The notes: generated by a model not told the origin, from the letters alone. Shown: positions 35,811 through 45,231, numbered from the stretch's first letter. The stretch: 64,000 nt of DNA from Flavobacterium tiangeerense (GCF_007830355.1 NZ_VLKO01000001.1:186001-250000), one strand, 5' to 3'. A program made the numbers and translations.

Positions 35811-36677
35811 CTAGTATTGTTTACTGTAATTACACTGTATCATTCTGTCATTCCCGTAGATATCTTTTCTTAATTCGATATTTTTAAAATTCAAGTTTTC
35901 AAGTAAATCCACCGTTTCCTTACCTAAATACTGATTAATTTCAAAATAAAGAAATCCATTATTAGAGAGACTTGTTTGAGCCAATTCGGCTATCTTTCTA
36001 TAAAAAATCAAAGCATCTGAATCTTCAACAAAAAGTGCCAAATGAGGTTCATAATGTAATACGTTATTTTTAATTTCTTGTTTTTCTAAATTGCGTACAT
36101 ACGGAGGATTTGAAACAATGACATCAAATTGTTGCAATAAATCATTTGTTTCAAGAATATTTTGATGCAGAAACGTAATGCTAACTTGATTTTTTTGAGC
36201 ATTTTTCTGAGCTGTCTTCAATGCTTCTTCAGATACATCTAAAGCAAAAACTTGCGCATTTACTAGATTTTTTGCTAGAGAAATAGCAATGCAACCACTA
36301 CCCGTTCCGATGTCAAGAATCTTTACTTTTTGATTAGCAACAGTAGATTGTAAACTATTCAGAATCCATTCAACCAATTCTTCCGTCTCGGGTCTTGGGA
36401 TTAAAACAGCATTGTTTACTTCAAAATCCAATCCAAAAAAACTAGTACTCCCCAAAACATATTGCACCGGGATTTCGTTTTTTAATTGCTGTAAAAATTG
36501 ATCCCAAACTTTAAGCGCATCAGTTGAAAGAATCAAATCCGGTTGTAAAGCCAAATCGATTCTTTTTAATTGCTGTTGGTTTTCTAAAATCAAATAAAAG
36601 AAACTTTCGGCTTCATCTTCACCATAAAGAGCCGTTAAATCTTGTATAAACTGCGTTCTGTATTCTTTTATTTTCAT
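35811..36677 (-). CDS. prmC: Peptide chain release factor N5-glutamine methyltransferase (PrmC)
   Basis: A 288-residue methyltransferase that modifies the GGQ glutamine of release factors RF1 and RF2. The N-terminal helical domain precedes the SAM motif DIGTGSGCIAISLAKN (about 116-131). The catalytic NPPY lies in VSNPPYV. Length and layout fit PrmC/HemK. It is transcribed with a GNAT gene upstream (43 nt), perhaps as one unit. Confidence 0.93.
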   Translation of the reverse strand: MKIKEYRTQFIQDLTALYGEDEAESFFYLILENQQQLKRIDLALQPDLILSTDALKVWDQFLQQLKNEIPVQYVLGSTSFFGLDFEVNNAVLIPRPETEELVEWILNSLQSTVANQKVKILDIGTGSGCIAISLAKNLVNAQVFALDVSEEALKTAQKNAQKNQVSITFLHQNILETNDLLQQFDVIVSNPPYVRNLEKQEIKNNVLHYEPHLALFVEDSDALIFYRKIAELAQTSLSNNGFLYFEINQYLGKETVDLLENLNFKNIELRKDIYGNDRMIQCNYSKQY

Positions 36678-36720
36678 GTGTGAGGGACATTTTTAGGGCA
36701 AAGTACTGCTTGAATTAATT

Positions 36721-37206
36721 TTATAAATCCTTCAACATCCAAACCGGACAACTGCTGTGACCAGTAGAACCCATAGGCCCATCAATGTTTTCAAAACCTG
36801 TTTTTTTATATAATTTTTGAGCATCATGCATAAAAGGCATCGTTTCAAGATAGCATTTTTCGTACCCAAAATTTCGAGCACTTTGCAAACATACTTCCAT
36901 CATCTCAGTTCCAATTCCCATTCCACGAGTTTCAGGTAAAAAATACATTTTTTGTAATTCACATATAGAAACCGCTTCATTAGCCAGTGGCGCAATTCCA
37001 GCCGCGCCTACAATCCTATCATTATGCTCTACAACATAATACACAGATCTTGGCTTGCTGTACTCCTCAAACATCAAATCCAAATACGGATCTTCGTAAG
37101 CTGTACCTACTTTTGGAATATCCATTTCGTCAAAAACAGAGCGAATTAATTGAGCCACTGCTGCATTGTCCTCTTTATTTATTTTTCTTATGCTGTAATT
37201 TTCCAT
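36721..37206 (-). CDS. GNAT-family N-acetyltransferase
   Basis: A 161-residue GNAT protein. Motif A is LPETRGMGIGTEMMEVCL (Q/RxxGxG/A acetyl-CoA loop, about 93-110), followed by CYLETMPFMHDAQKLYKKTGFE. The substrate is unknown. It has a -7 box at 37231-37238 and lies upstream of prmC on the same strand, a pairing often kept in flavobacteria by memory. Confidence 0.86.
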   Translation of the reverse strand: MENYSIRKINKEDNAAVAQLIRSVFDEMDIPKVGTAYEDPYLDLMFEEYSKPRSVYYVVEHNDRIVGAAGIAPLANEAVSICELQKMYFLPETRGMGIGTEMMEVCLQSARNFGYEKCYLETMPFMHDAQKLYKKTGFENIDGPMGSTGHSSCPVWMLKDL

Positions 37207-37230
37207 ATTTAAAAAATCAGGTTATTGATG

Positions 37231-37238
37231 CAAAAATA
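37231..37238 (-). promoter_or_regulatory. -7 promoter box for the GNAT-prmC unit
   Basis: The minus strand reads TATTTTTG, 24 nt upstream of the ATG at 37206. Confidence 0.5.
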
Positions 37239-37297
37239 GAAATACTTTGCTATAATGACGTAAAACATTTTAACAAAATGAAAAGCTCAAAAAGTAT

Positions 37298-37305
37298 TAC
37301 TTTTG
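37298..37305 (+). promoter_or_regulatory. -7 promoter box for ribD, directly before its start
   Basis: TACTTTTG ends only four bases before the GTG at 37310. Transcription would begin at or just inside the start codon, so the message may be leaderless. Confidence 0.5.
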
Positions 37306-37309
37306 CACC

Positions 37310-38353
37310 GTGAATATACATGAAAAATACATCAACCGCTGCATACAGCTGGCCCAAAACGGCCTTGGCACAACCTATCCTAACCCGCTTGTGGGAAGTG
37401 TGATTGTACATAACAATGTCATTATAGGTGAAGGTTGGCATAAAAAAGCAGGAGAACCCCATGCCGAGGTGAATGCAATACAATCTGTACGCGATACGCC
37501 ATTATTAAAAAACGCCACAATTTATGTGAGCTTAGAACCTTGTAGCCACTTTGGTAAAACACCTCCGTGCTGTGACTTGATCATCAAACATAAAATACCG
37601 AATGTAGTTATAGGTACCGTAGATCCTAACATAAAAGTAGCTGGAAATGGTATAAAAAAACTTCTTGAGGCAGGCATTAACGTTAAAGTGGGTGTACTAG
37701 AAAAAGATTGTCTGGAACTCAACAAACGTTTTTTTACTTTTCACGAAAAAAAGAGACCTTATATTATCTTGAAATGGGCAGAAAGTCAAGATGGTTTTAT
37801 TGCTCCAAAGGAACGTTCTGAACAAAAACCCGTTTGGATTACTAATCCGTATTCTAGACAGCTGGTGCACAAATGGCGCACCGAGGAACAAGCTATACTG
37901 GTGGGAACGCAAACCGTTATTGATGACAATCCCACACTTAATGCACGTGACTGGTACGGAAAAAACCCTGTAAGATTGATTTTAGACCAAAACAAAAGGG
38001 TCTCAAAAGAAAGTGCCATTTTTGACAATCAAGCTCAAACAGTTGTTTTTACAAGTCTCCCATTTGCAAAAGATATAGAAAACACTGCTGAAAAAATAAT
38101 TGATTTCAAAGAAAATATTACCCCTCAAATTGTCCAAGCACTTTATGAAATGGATATTCAATCAGTTATTATTGAAGGTGGAAAACAAACTTTACAAACT
38201 TTTATAGACGCACAACTCTGGGACGAGGCAAGAGTTTTTATTGGAGATAAACCTATTCTTAAAGGAATCAAAGCTCCGCAAATAAATAAAACTATAGTGC
38301 AAAAAAAGCACATTTTAACAGACGAACTAATTTTGATCAAAAATCATGATTGA
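37310..38353 (+). CDS. ribD: Bifunctional riboflavin deaminase/reductase RibD
   Basis: A 347-residue fusion of two riboflavin-pathway steps. The N-terminal cytidine-deaminase-like domain carries HAEVNAI and EPCSHFGKTPPC, the zinc ligands. The C-terminal domain is the RibG-type reductase (PYIILKWAESQDGFIA, then GGKQTLQTFID). The start is a GTG giving MNIHEKYINRCIQLAQNG. Its stop overlaps the next gene by eight bases. A -7 box lies immediately before the GTG. Confidence 0.93.
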   Translation: MNIHEKYINRCIQLAQNGLGTTYPNPLVGSVIVHNNVIIGEGWHKKAGEPHAEVNAIQSVRDTPLLKNATIYVSLEPCSHFGKTPPCCDLIIKHKIPNVVIGTVDPNIKVAGNGIKKLLEAGINVKVGVLEKDCLELNKRFFTFHEKKRPYIILKWAESQDGFIAPKERSEQKPVWITNPYSRQLVHKWRTEEQAILVGTQTVIDDNPTLNARDWYGKNPVRLILDQNKRVSKESAIFDNQAQTVVFTSLPFAKDIENTAEKIIDFKENITPQIVQALYEMDIQSVIIEGGKQTLQTFIDAQLWDEARVFIGDKPILKGIKAPQINKTIVQKKHILTDELILIKNHD

Positions 38354-38948
38354 TACTATTATATTTGATTTTGGAGATATCTTCATCAATTTAGACAAGC
38401 AAGCCACTCCTAAAGCTTTCAAAGAATTAGGCTTACAACAATGGAATAGCACCTTGGATGCATTAAACGTCGCTTTTGAAACTGGAAAAATATCCCGTCA
38501 AGAATTTTTAGATGGTTTACAAAAACAAATTCCGCAGGCTAACCAAACTGAGATTTTGAAAGCATGGAATGCCATTCTGCTTGATTTTCCACAACATCGA
38601 TTGGATTTTTTAGTTTTATTGTCGAAAAAATATCGTTTGTTTTTATTATCTAATACGGATGCTATTCACATAGAGCAATTTGAAAAACAAAGCGGCACCG
38701 CATTTTACAGTACTTTTTATAAATGTTTTGAAAAAGTATATTTCTCCTTTGATCTAGGCATGCGCAAACCCGATCTAGAAATTTACAAGCATCTTATAGA
38801 ATCACACCATTTAATTCCAACCAATACCCTTTTTGTTGATGACAAAAAAGAAAATACAGATGCAGCACTAAAAACTGGCTTACAGGTTTGGAATTTACAA
38901 GTTGGTACGGAAGACGTTGTTGATTTATTCGAAAAAATAAATTTCTAA
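38346..38948 (+). CDS. HAD-family phosphatase
   Basis: A 200-residue HAD subfamily IA hydrolase. Motif I is FDFGDIFIN (DxG in place of the common DxD), and later motifs are LLSNTDAIH and FVDDKKENTDAA. The second motif-I Asp is replaced by Gly-Asp spacing as in YjgB/YihX-like enzymes, so it may still act on small phosphates. In riboflavin synthesis the phosphatase step is often unassigned, and coupling to ribD makes it a candidate for that step (inference). Confidence 0.84.
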   Translation: MIDTIIFDFGDIFINLDKQATPKAFKELGLQQWNSTLDALNVAFETGKISRQEFLDGLQKQIPQANQTEILKAWNAILLDFPQHRLDFLVLLSKKYRLFLLSNTDAIHIEQFEKQSGTAFYSTFYKCFEKVYFSFDLGMRKPDLEIYKHLIESHHLIPTNTLFVDDKKENTDAALKTGLQVWNLQVGTEDVVDLFEKINF

Positions 38949-38991
38949 CGCTTTGGCAAATCCTAAAATACCATAAGATTTTAAATTAATT

Positions 38992-39615
38992 GTGAAAGAC
39001 ACCTATAAAACCATTGACACGCCTTCTGGTGAAATTCTATTCAAAGAAAAGAACAGCAAGTTTTTTGGCTATGCATTCCCCGCAAGCAGTGAAGAAAATG
39101 TAAAAACCATACTAGAAAGTTTACGCAAACTTCACCCCAACGCAGGACATTTTTGTTATGCGTATCAAATGGGGACTTCAACTTATACCTATAGAGCAAA
39201 CGATGATGGAGAACCAAGCAACAGCGCTGGAATGCCTATTTACGGGCAAATACTATCTTTTGATGTAACTAACATCCTTGTTGTAGTCGTGCGCATCTTT
39301 GGCGGTGTAAAACTTGGTGTTGGTGGATTAATATCAGCCTACAAAACGGCAGCACAAATGGCCTTATCAGAATGCGAGATTATCGAAAAAACAATTGACA
39401 TTCATTTTAAAATTATGTTTGATTACCAATTCATGAATAAAATCATGCGCGTGGTGAAAGAAAAAAAATTAGATATCGTGACACAAACTATGGAAATTAA
39501 TAGTTTGACACAACAACCCGAAGGCATTATTGAAATAAAAACACGAAAAAAAAATGCCGAAATGATATTCGACATTTTTAATTCCATTTTTGAAATCAAA
39601 ATTATTCGTGTTTAA
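38992..39615 (+). CDS. YigZ/IMPACT-family protein
   Basis: A 207-residue protein with the UPF0029 N-terminal domain (PSGEILFKEKNSKFFGYAFP, then GHFCYAYQMG and DDGEPSNSAGMP) and a C-terminal domain of about 65 residues. YigZ proteins are widespread, and a role related to translation control has been proposed from the eukaryotic IMPACT homologue. The start is a GTG at 38992. It follows the HAD gene by 43 nt and may belong to the ribD unit. Confidence 0.88.
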   Translation: MKDTYKTIDTPSGEILFKEKNSKFFGYAFPASSEENVKTILESLRKLHPNAGHFCYAYQMGTSTYTYRANDDGEPSNSAGMPIYGQILSFDVTNILVVVVRIFGGVKLGVGGLISAYKTAAQMALSECEIIEKTIDIHFKIMFDYQFMNKIMRVVKEKKLDIVTQTMEINSLTQQPEGIIEIKTRKKNAEMIFDIFNSIFEIKIIRV

Positions 39616-39643
39616 ATTCACAAAAAACTGCATCTTTTTTATT

Positions 39644-40048
39644 TTATTCCATCGCTTTTAGCAATTCTAAAATATAATCTGGCGGAACCACTGGACGACC
39701 TGTTTTTAAGGACACAAAAACCAAGATAAATTGGGCAGTTGTTAATAACTCATCCTGCTCATTATAGATAGCGCAATCAAATTCTATCTTAACAGACGAC
39801 TGACTTTTAAAAACCGTATGAACCGTTAAAAGCTCATCATAGCGAGCTGATTTTTTATAATTTATATTCATAGAAACTATAGGCAACGCAATACCGCTTT
39901 CTTCCATTACTTTATACGAAACCCCTTTGTTTCTAAGCCATTCCACCCTTCCTATTTCAAAATAAGGTATGTAATTACCGTGGTAAACCACTCCCATTTG
40001 GTCTGTTTCAGAGTATCGAACTCTAACTTGTACTTGATGATCTTTCAT
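39644..40048 (-). CDS. Acyl-CoA thioesterase, YbgC/4HBT type
   Basis: A 134-residue hotdog-fold protein with RYSETDQMGVVYHGNYIPYFEIGRVEWLR, the 4-hydroxybenzoyl-CoA thioesterase signature with the catalytic Asp (TDQMG). It hydrolyses acyl-CoA, probably short-chain or aromatic. The substrate is unknown. It converges on the YigZ gene and is divergent from dnaA with 185 nt between. Confidence 0.88.
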   Translation of the reverse strand: MKDHQVQVRVRYSETDQMGVVYHGNYIPYFEIGRVEWLRNKGVSYKVMEESGIALPIVSMNINYKKSARYDELLTVHTVFKSQSSVKIEFDCAIYNEQDELLTTAQFILVFVSLKTGRPVVPPDYILELLKAME

Positions 40049-40233
40049 TAATAATGAATTAAAAAATTTAATTAAAAATAGTGCCTTACAACAATAATAG
40101 GGAAAATTATAACCCTATATATTTTTTTTTACAGAAATTTGTTCACATATTTGTTACCCCAATAATAAGTAACAAAACATCTTTTTTTTAGTAATCTAAA
40201 AATTACAAATAAAAAACAATTTATTTAGAATAT

Positions 40234-41661
40234 ATGAACAAAACTGCTCAATCAGTATGGGAAAACTGTTTGTCTTTCATAAAAGACAACATCCAAGACC
40301 AAGCCTATAAAACTTGGTTTGAACCAATCAAATCAGTTGAACTTACCGATAATGCATTATATATTCAAGTACCTAGTAAATTTTTCTACGAATGGCTAGA
40401 GGAACACTATGTAAAACTTTTAAAAGTTGCCTTGACTAAAGAACTTGGAAAAAACGCTAAGTTACTTTATAAAATTAGAATGGAAAACACCTATGGCAAC
40501 AAACAACCGTTTACAGAACAGTTGCCAAGTGCCAATAGAGTTCCCATGAAACCTCAGGAAGTTGATGCTCCGTTTAAAAACTTAAACCCAGAGCTCAAAA
40601 ATCCTTTTGTAATTCCTGGTATTCGAAATCTTAAGATTGAATCACAGCTTAACGCCAATTATAGCTTTGATAATTTTCTTGAAGGAGATTCTAATAGATT
40701 AGCACGTTCTGCAGGGATGGCTGTGGCCAATAAACCGGGTGGAACATCATTTAATCCTTTACTAATCTTTGGAGGTGTAGGACTAGGTAAAACTCACCTT
40801 GCACATGCAATAGGTGTAGAAATAAAAGATAAATATCCAGAGAAAACTGTTTTGTATATTTCTGCCGAGATATTTACACAGCAATATATTGACTCGGTTA
40901 AAAAAAATAACCGTAACGACTTTATCCATTTTTATCAATTGATTGATGTTTTAATCATTGATGATGTTCAATTTCTTTCAGGTAAATCAGGTACTCAAGA
41001 TGTGTTTTTTCATATATTCAACTACTTGCATCAAAACGGGAAACAAGTCATTCTAACATCTGACAAAGCTCCGGTTGATATGCAAGATATCGAACAGCGT
41101 TTGCTTTCCAGATTCAAATGGGGATTGTCTGCAGAAATTCACCAACCCGATTATGAAACTAGAATTTCTATCTTAAAAAATATTTTGTACAGGGATGGAG
41201 TTGAAATTCCTGAGGATATTATTGAGTACGTAGCTAGAAATATCAAATCAAATGTTAGGGAGCTAGAAGGTGCCATCATTTCATTGATAGCACAATCCTC
41301 ATTCAATAAAAAAGAAGTTACTCTTGACCTAGCGAAAAGTGTAGTTGAAAAATTCGTTAAAAATGTAAAACGTGAAATTTCAATTGATTACATCCAAAAA
41401 ATAGTTTCAGATTACTTTCAATTAGATCTAGAGACTTTACAATCGAAAACTAGAAAAAGACATGTGGTACAAGCCCGTCAACTAGCTATGTTTTTTGCCA
41501 AAAAGTTTACCAAAGCTTCACTAGCTAATATTGGTTCACAGATAGGTGATCGTGATCATGCTACCGTTTTACATGCTTGCAAAACAGTAGATAACCTTGT
41601 TGCTACTGATAAACAATTCAAAAAATTTGTTGACGATATCAATAAAAAATTAACGTTGTAA
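40234..41661 (+). CDS. dnaA: Chromosomal replication initiator DnaA
   Basis: A 475-residue DnaA. Domain I starts at MNKTAQSVWENCLSFIKDNI. Domain III has Walker A GGVGLGKTH (about 179-187) and Walker B IIDDVQFLSGK. The C-terminal HTH carries GDRDHATVLHAC, the DnaA-box recognition helix. I see no cluster of TTATCCACA boxes beside it, only one weak match (TTGTTCACA) upstream, so the origin is probably elsewhere. It heads a unit with the LMW phosphatase, which follows after seven bases. Confidence 0.97.
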   Translation: MNKTAQSVWENCLSFIKDNIQDQAYKTWFEPIKSVELTDNALYIQVPSKFFYEWLEEHYVKLLKVALTKELGKNAKLLYKIRMENTYGNKQPFTEQLPSANRVPMKPQEVDAPFKNLNPELKNPFVIPGIRNLKIESQLNANYSFDNFLEGDSNRLARSAGMAVANKPGGTSFNPLLIFGGVGLGKTHLAHAIGVEIKDKYPEKTVLYISAEIFTQQYIDSVKKNNRNDFIHFYQLIDVLIIDDVQFLSGKSGTQDVFFHIFNYLHQNGKQVILTSDKAPVDMQDIEQRLLSRFKWGLSAEIHQPDYETRISILKNILYRDGVEIPEDIIEYVARNIKSNVRELEGAIISLIAQSSFNKKEVTLDLAKSVVEKFVKNVKREISIDYIQKIVSDYFQLDLETLQSKTRKRHVVQARQLAMFFAKKFTKASLANIGSQIGDRDHATVLHACKTVDNLVATDKQFKKFVDDINKKLTL

Positions 41662-41668
41662 ATACCTC

Positions 41669-42136
41669 ATGCCTACTAAAATTCTCATGGTTTGTTTGGG
41701 TAATATCTGTCGGTCACCATTGGCTGAGGGAATATTAGCCTCTAAACTAGATCCTGAAAAATTTATTGTAGACTCAGCTGGAACCGGTTCTTGGCATGTG
41801 GGTAAATCACCTGATGAACGTTCTGTAGCCGTTGCAAAAAAAAACAACATTTCTATTTCTCATCAAAAAGGGAAACATTTCAATAAAAAGGACTTTGAAA
41901 CCTATGATTACATCTACGTGATGGACAGTTCAAATTATGATGACGTTATGCAACTTGCACCAACTCCTGAGCATCAAAAAAAGGTTAAAATGATCTTGAA
42001 TGAACTGTTTCCAGGTGAAAATGTAGATGTTCCTGATCCCTATTATGGATTATCGAATGGATTTGAATTGGTTTTTAACATGCTAGACGAAGTTTGCGAT
42101 ATCATTGCAGACAAACTAAAAAAACATCATTCCTAA
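41669..42136 (+). CDS. Low-molecular-weight protein-tyrosine phosphatase
   Basis: A 155-residue LMW-PTP. The P-loop Cys9-LGNIC-Arg15 gives CLGNICRSP, and the acid-loop Asp is in DVPDPYYG. Family enzymes remove phosphate from tyrosine and arginine residues. It starts seven bases after the dnaA stop, so it is co-transcribed. Confidence 0.92.
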   Translation: MPTKILMVCLGNICRSPLAEGILASKLDPEKFIVDSAGTGSWHVGKSPDERSVAVAKKNNISISHQKGKHFNKKDFETYDYIYVMDSSNYDDVMQLAPTPEHQKKVKMILNELFPGENVDVPDPYYGLSNGFELVFNMLDEVCDIIADKLKKHHS

Positions 42137-42197
42137 ATAGAATCTTGGAATTCATTTTCAAAAAAATCTAACTACTCAAAACCTAAAATTATATTTT

Positions 42198-42920
42198 ATG
42201 AACAGTAAAACTTCTCTAGGCAAACTTTATTTAATCCCTACAACAATGGGAGAATGTGATCCTATGGATGTTTTTCCGCAAACTATAAAAAGAAGCATAG
42301 AACTATTAGACCATTATATTGTTGAAAATGACAAAACGGCAAGAAAATCAATCAAATTAGTATGTCCAGAAAAAAAACAAGCTGATCTTACCCTTTATGT
42401 TTTAAACAAACATACCGAAACTAAAGAGCATCTTGAGTTTATAAAACCTTTGCTTGAAGGCCATAACATGGGACTTATGAGCGAAGCCGGCTGTCCTGGT
42501 GTGGCCGATCCTGGTGCCGTGATTGTAAAACTAGCACATGAAAAAGGCATTCAAGTAGTTCCATTAGTAGGACCATCCTCAATATTATTGGCAATGATGG
42601 CATCTGGAATGAATGGTCAAAGTTTTACTTTTCATGGTTATTTACCCATAGAGAAAGATGAAAAAAAGTCCAGCTTAAAAACCTTAGAGAGAATCTCATT
42701 TGAAAAAAATCAGTCTCAGATTTTTATTGAAACTCCTTATCGAAATAATAAGTTACTGGAAGACTTAATTCAGATATTACATCCAGAGACACACTTGTGT
42801 ATAGCAACTGATATTACATTGCCTACTGAATATATTAAGACCAAAAAAATAGCAGCTTGGAAAAAAGAAACCATCGATTTACACAAACGTCCTACTATTT
42901 TTATCATTCATAAAATGTAA
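42198..42920 (+). CDS. SAM-dependent methyltransferase, RsmI/tetrapyrrole-methylase type
   Basis: A 240-residue protein of the tetrapyrrole methylase fold with GKLYLIPTTMGECDP near the start, MSEAGCPGVADPG (about 100-112) and VPLVGPSSILLAMMASGMNGQSFTFHGYLP. This resembles RsmI, which methylates the 16S rRNA 1402 ribose, but it is shorter. Flavobacteria often have both a full RsmI and this variant, so the RNA target is uncertain. It follows the LMW-PTP by 61 nt. Confidence 0.85.
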   Translation: MNSKTSLGKLYLIPTTMGECDPMDVFPQTIKRSIELLDHYIVENDKTARKSIKLVCPEKKQADLTLYVLNKHTETKEHLEFIKPLLEGHNMGLMSEAGCPGVADPGAVIVKLAHEKGIQVVPLVGPSSILLAMMASGMNGQSFTFHGYLPIEKDEKKSSLKTLERISFEKNQSQIFIETPYRNNKLLEDLIQILHPETHLCIATDITLPTEYIKTKKIAAWKKETIDLHKRPTIFIIHKM

Positions 42921-42928
42921 ATTGGGTT

Positions 42929-43040
42929 GCGTGAGGGATAGCAGCAAGTACCGAAGTACTGCGTATAGCCCGGCACTACAAAAAAAGGGGCTTTGTCACT
43001 ATTAAGGTGATAAAGCCCCTTTTTTTGTAGGGTCACGCCC
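42929..43040 (-). repeat. Dispersed repeat family A, copy 3 (reverse orientation, carries a terminator)
   Basis: Reverse complement of the repeat at 35649-35760 in layout and exact length. It begins GCGTGAGGGATAGCAGC and ends GGGTCACGCCC. Both stems differ from copy 2 by paired changes. Confidence 0.8.
42979..43029. terminator. Terminator hairpin inside repeat A copy 3
   Basis: AAAAGGGGCTTTGTCAC pairs with GTGATAAAGCCCCTTTT, with A- and T-runs around. It ends the dnaA unit. Confidence 0.82.
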
Positions 43041-43143
43041 AAAGGAAAGCAACGCTGCATAATATAGTAATCCCTTTTTTGATTGATAGCACTCATGGTA
43101 TGTATTAAATCCTTATTTTTAACGTGTTTTAATTGACTATTTC

Positions 43144-44271
43144 ATGAGTAAACTTCCGGATGTAAAAACAAGTATTTTTTCGATTATGTCTAAAATGGCA
43201 GCGGAATACCAAGCAATAAATCTTTCGCAGGGCTTCCCCAACTTTCCTGTAGATGAAAAGTTGACTACTATAATGGCGCGTTTGTCCCGAGAAAATGTGC
43301 ATCAATATACACCTATGGCGGGTTATCCTCTATTACTGCATCAAATTTCTAAGTTAGTAGAACGTTCTTACGACAGAATTTTGAATCCCGAAACTGAAAT
43401 TCTAGTGACAGCGGGCGCTACTCAAGGGATTTTTACTACTATAATGGCTCTGGTGAATAGTGGTGACGAAGTGATTATTCTAGATCCCAGTTATGATTGT
43501 TATGAGGCTCCGGTGTTACTAAGTCAAGCTACACCTGTTAGGATTCCGCTTCATGATGATTATTCCCCTAACTGGGAGCGAATTGCGACTGCTTGTACCT
43601 CAAAAATCAGAATGATTATTATCACAAATCCGCATAATCCTACCGGAAAAATATTGAGCAATAAGGACATTGAAAGTCTAGAAACTATTCTGGAAAAACA
43701 TCCTAACATCATATTGCTTTCAGATGAAGTGTATGAATACATCACATTTGAAGACAAACACATATCAGCGCACACTAGAAAAAAAATTCGGAATCGCTGT
43801 GTTATGATTTCCTCTTTTGGTAAATCCTTTCACATCACAGGCTGGAAAATAGGATATGTTGTAGCTCCCGAAGCATTGATGATTGAAATTAAAAAAGTAC
43901 ATCAGTTCCTTGTTTTTAGTGTGAACAGCTTAAGCCAAATGGCCATAAGCGAATACATTGATATCGTAGATCTTTCAGAAATTAAAAAACGATACCAAGC
44001 AAAGCGTGATTATTTTAAAGAACTGCTTATTTCTAGCAGATTTGACCTGCTGTCCTGTGAAGGAACATACTTTCAGGTAGCTTCTTACGCCAAAATATCT
44101 CAGGAAAATGATGTTGATTTTTGCAAACGTTTGATTACCGAATTTGGCGTTGCTGCAATTCCAATTTCGACCTTTTATGCTGATGGTAGCGATTTAAAAC
44201 TCATTCGTTTTTGTTTTGCCAAGGATAACAATACACTTAAAGAGGCTGCTTTACGATTGTGTAAAGTTTAA
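43144..44271 (+). CDS. Methionine aminotransferase (YbdL/KAT-like, PLP-dependent)
   Basis: A 375-residue fold-type I aminotransferase. It has INLSQGFPNFPVDEKL near the start, NPHNPTGK, and the PLP lysine in SSFGKSFHITGWKIGY. This resembles E. coli YbdL and KAT-type enzymes that act on methionine and related amino acids. It stands alone after repeat A copy 3, and no clear promoter box was found. Confidence 0.87.
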   Translation: MSKLPDVKTSIFSIMSKMAAEYQAINLSQGFPNFPVDEKLTTIMARLSRENVHQYTPMAGYPLLLHQISKLVERSYDRILNPETEILVTAGATQGIFTTIMALVNSGDEVIILDPSYDCYEAPVLLSQATPVRIPLHDDYSPNWERIATACTSKIRMIIITNPHNPTGKILSNKDIESLETILEKHPNIILLSDEVYEYITFEDKHISAHTRKKIRNRCVMISSFGKSFHITGWKIGYVVAPEALMIEIKKVHQFLVFSVNSLSQMAISEYIDIVDLSEIKKRYQAKRDYFKELLISSRFDLLSCEGTYFQVASYAKISQENDVDFCKRLITEFGVAAIPISTFYADGSDLKLIRFCFAKDNNTLKEAALRLCKV

Positions 44272-44349
44272 CTATTTCTGAGTATTTCTTTTTATTATGC
44301 ATGCATACTATTTTTATTTTATTATATTTACATTAAAAAATATCAAGAT

Positions 44350-45231
44350 ATGAGTTATACAGATAAAATGTTACGCGACGATGCGCTTCAAGGAAAAGTT
44401 ATAGTTGTAACTGGAGGTGGTAGCGGATTAGGTAAAGCAATGACTAAATATTTCCTTGAATTAGGTGCGAAAGTGGCTATTTCTTCAAGAGATATTGAGA
44501 AATTAAAAAAAACAGCTGCTGAACTTGAGCAAGAAACAGGAGGAACTTGTTTGCCTATTCAATGTGACGTGCGTCATTACGAAGAAGTAGAAAATATGCT
44601 TCAAGAAGTTTTAAAAACCTTTGGAAAAGTAGACGTCTTACTTAACAATGCTGCTGGAAATTTCATTTCCCCTACAGAGCGACTTTCGTCAAATGCATTT
44701 GATACTGTTATTGATATTGTACTTAAAGGAACTAAAAACTGCACGTTGGCTTTTGGAAAACATTGGATCGATACCAAACAAGCCTCATCGACTGTTTTAA
44801 ATATTGTAACCACTTATGCTTGGACAGGATCAGCGTATGTAGTGCCTAGTGCTACTGCAAAAGCGGGAGTGTTAGCCATGACAAGAAGTTTAGCTGTAGA
44901 GTGGGCTAAATATGGTATTCGTACTAATGCTATTGCGCCAGGACCGTTCCCTACAAAGGGAGCTTGGGATAGATTACTTCCTGGAGACTTAGCCGAAAAA
45001 TTTGATATGGCAAAAAAAGTGCCTTTAAAACGTGTAGGCGATCACCAAGAATTAGCTAATCTTGCAGCTTATTTAGTGTCTGATTTTTCAGCCTATATCA
45101 ACGGAGATGTAATTACTATTGATGGTGGCGAATGGCTTAAAGGAGCTGGGCAATTTAATTTACTAGAGGCTATTCCAGAAGAACTTTGGGATCAACTAGA
45201 AATGATGATCAAAGCCAAAAAAAATAAATAA
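44350..45231 (+). CDS. SDR-family oxidoreductase, 2,4-dienoyl-CoA reductase-like
   Basis: A 293-residue classical SDR. It has TGGGSGLGKAM (about 21-31), NNAAGNF, and a Ser/Tyr-region in YAWTGSAYVVPSATAKAG. The canonical YxxxK here reads as SATAK-K-like (Lys in ATAKAG), as in 2,4-dienoyl-CoA reductases. It probably acts on unsaturated fatty acyl-CoA in beta-oxidation. A terminator follows 19 nt later. Confidence 0.85.
   Translation: MSYTDKMLRDDALQGKVIVVTGGGSGLGKAMTKYFLELGAKVAISSRDIEKLKKTAAELEQETGGTCLPIQCDVRHYEEVENMLQEVLKTFGKVDVLLNNAAGNFISPTERLSSNAFDTVIDIVLKGTKNCTLAFGKHWIDTKQASSTVLNIVTTYAWTGSAYVVPSATAKAGVLAMTRSLAVEWAKYGIRTNAIAPGPFPTKGAWDRLLPGDLAEKFDMAKKVPLKRVGDHQELANLAAYLVSDFSAYINGDVITIDGGEWLKGAGQFNLLEAIPEELWDQLEMMIKAKKNK

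Noticed and set aside
40049..40233. Replication origin beside dnaA
   Set aside because: Only one weak DnaA-box-like site (TTGTTCACA) and no cluster or clear unwinding element. In this group the origin is often elsewhere.
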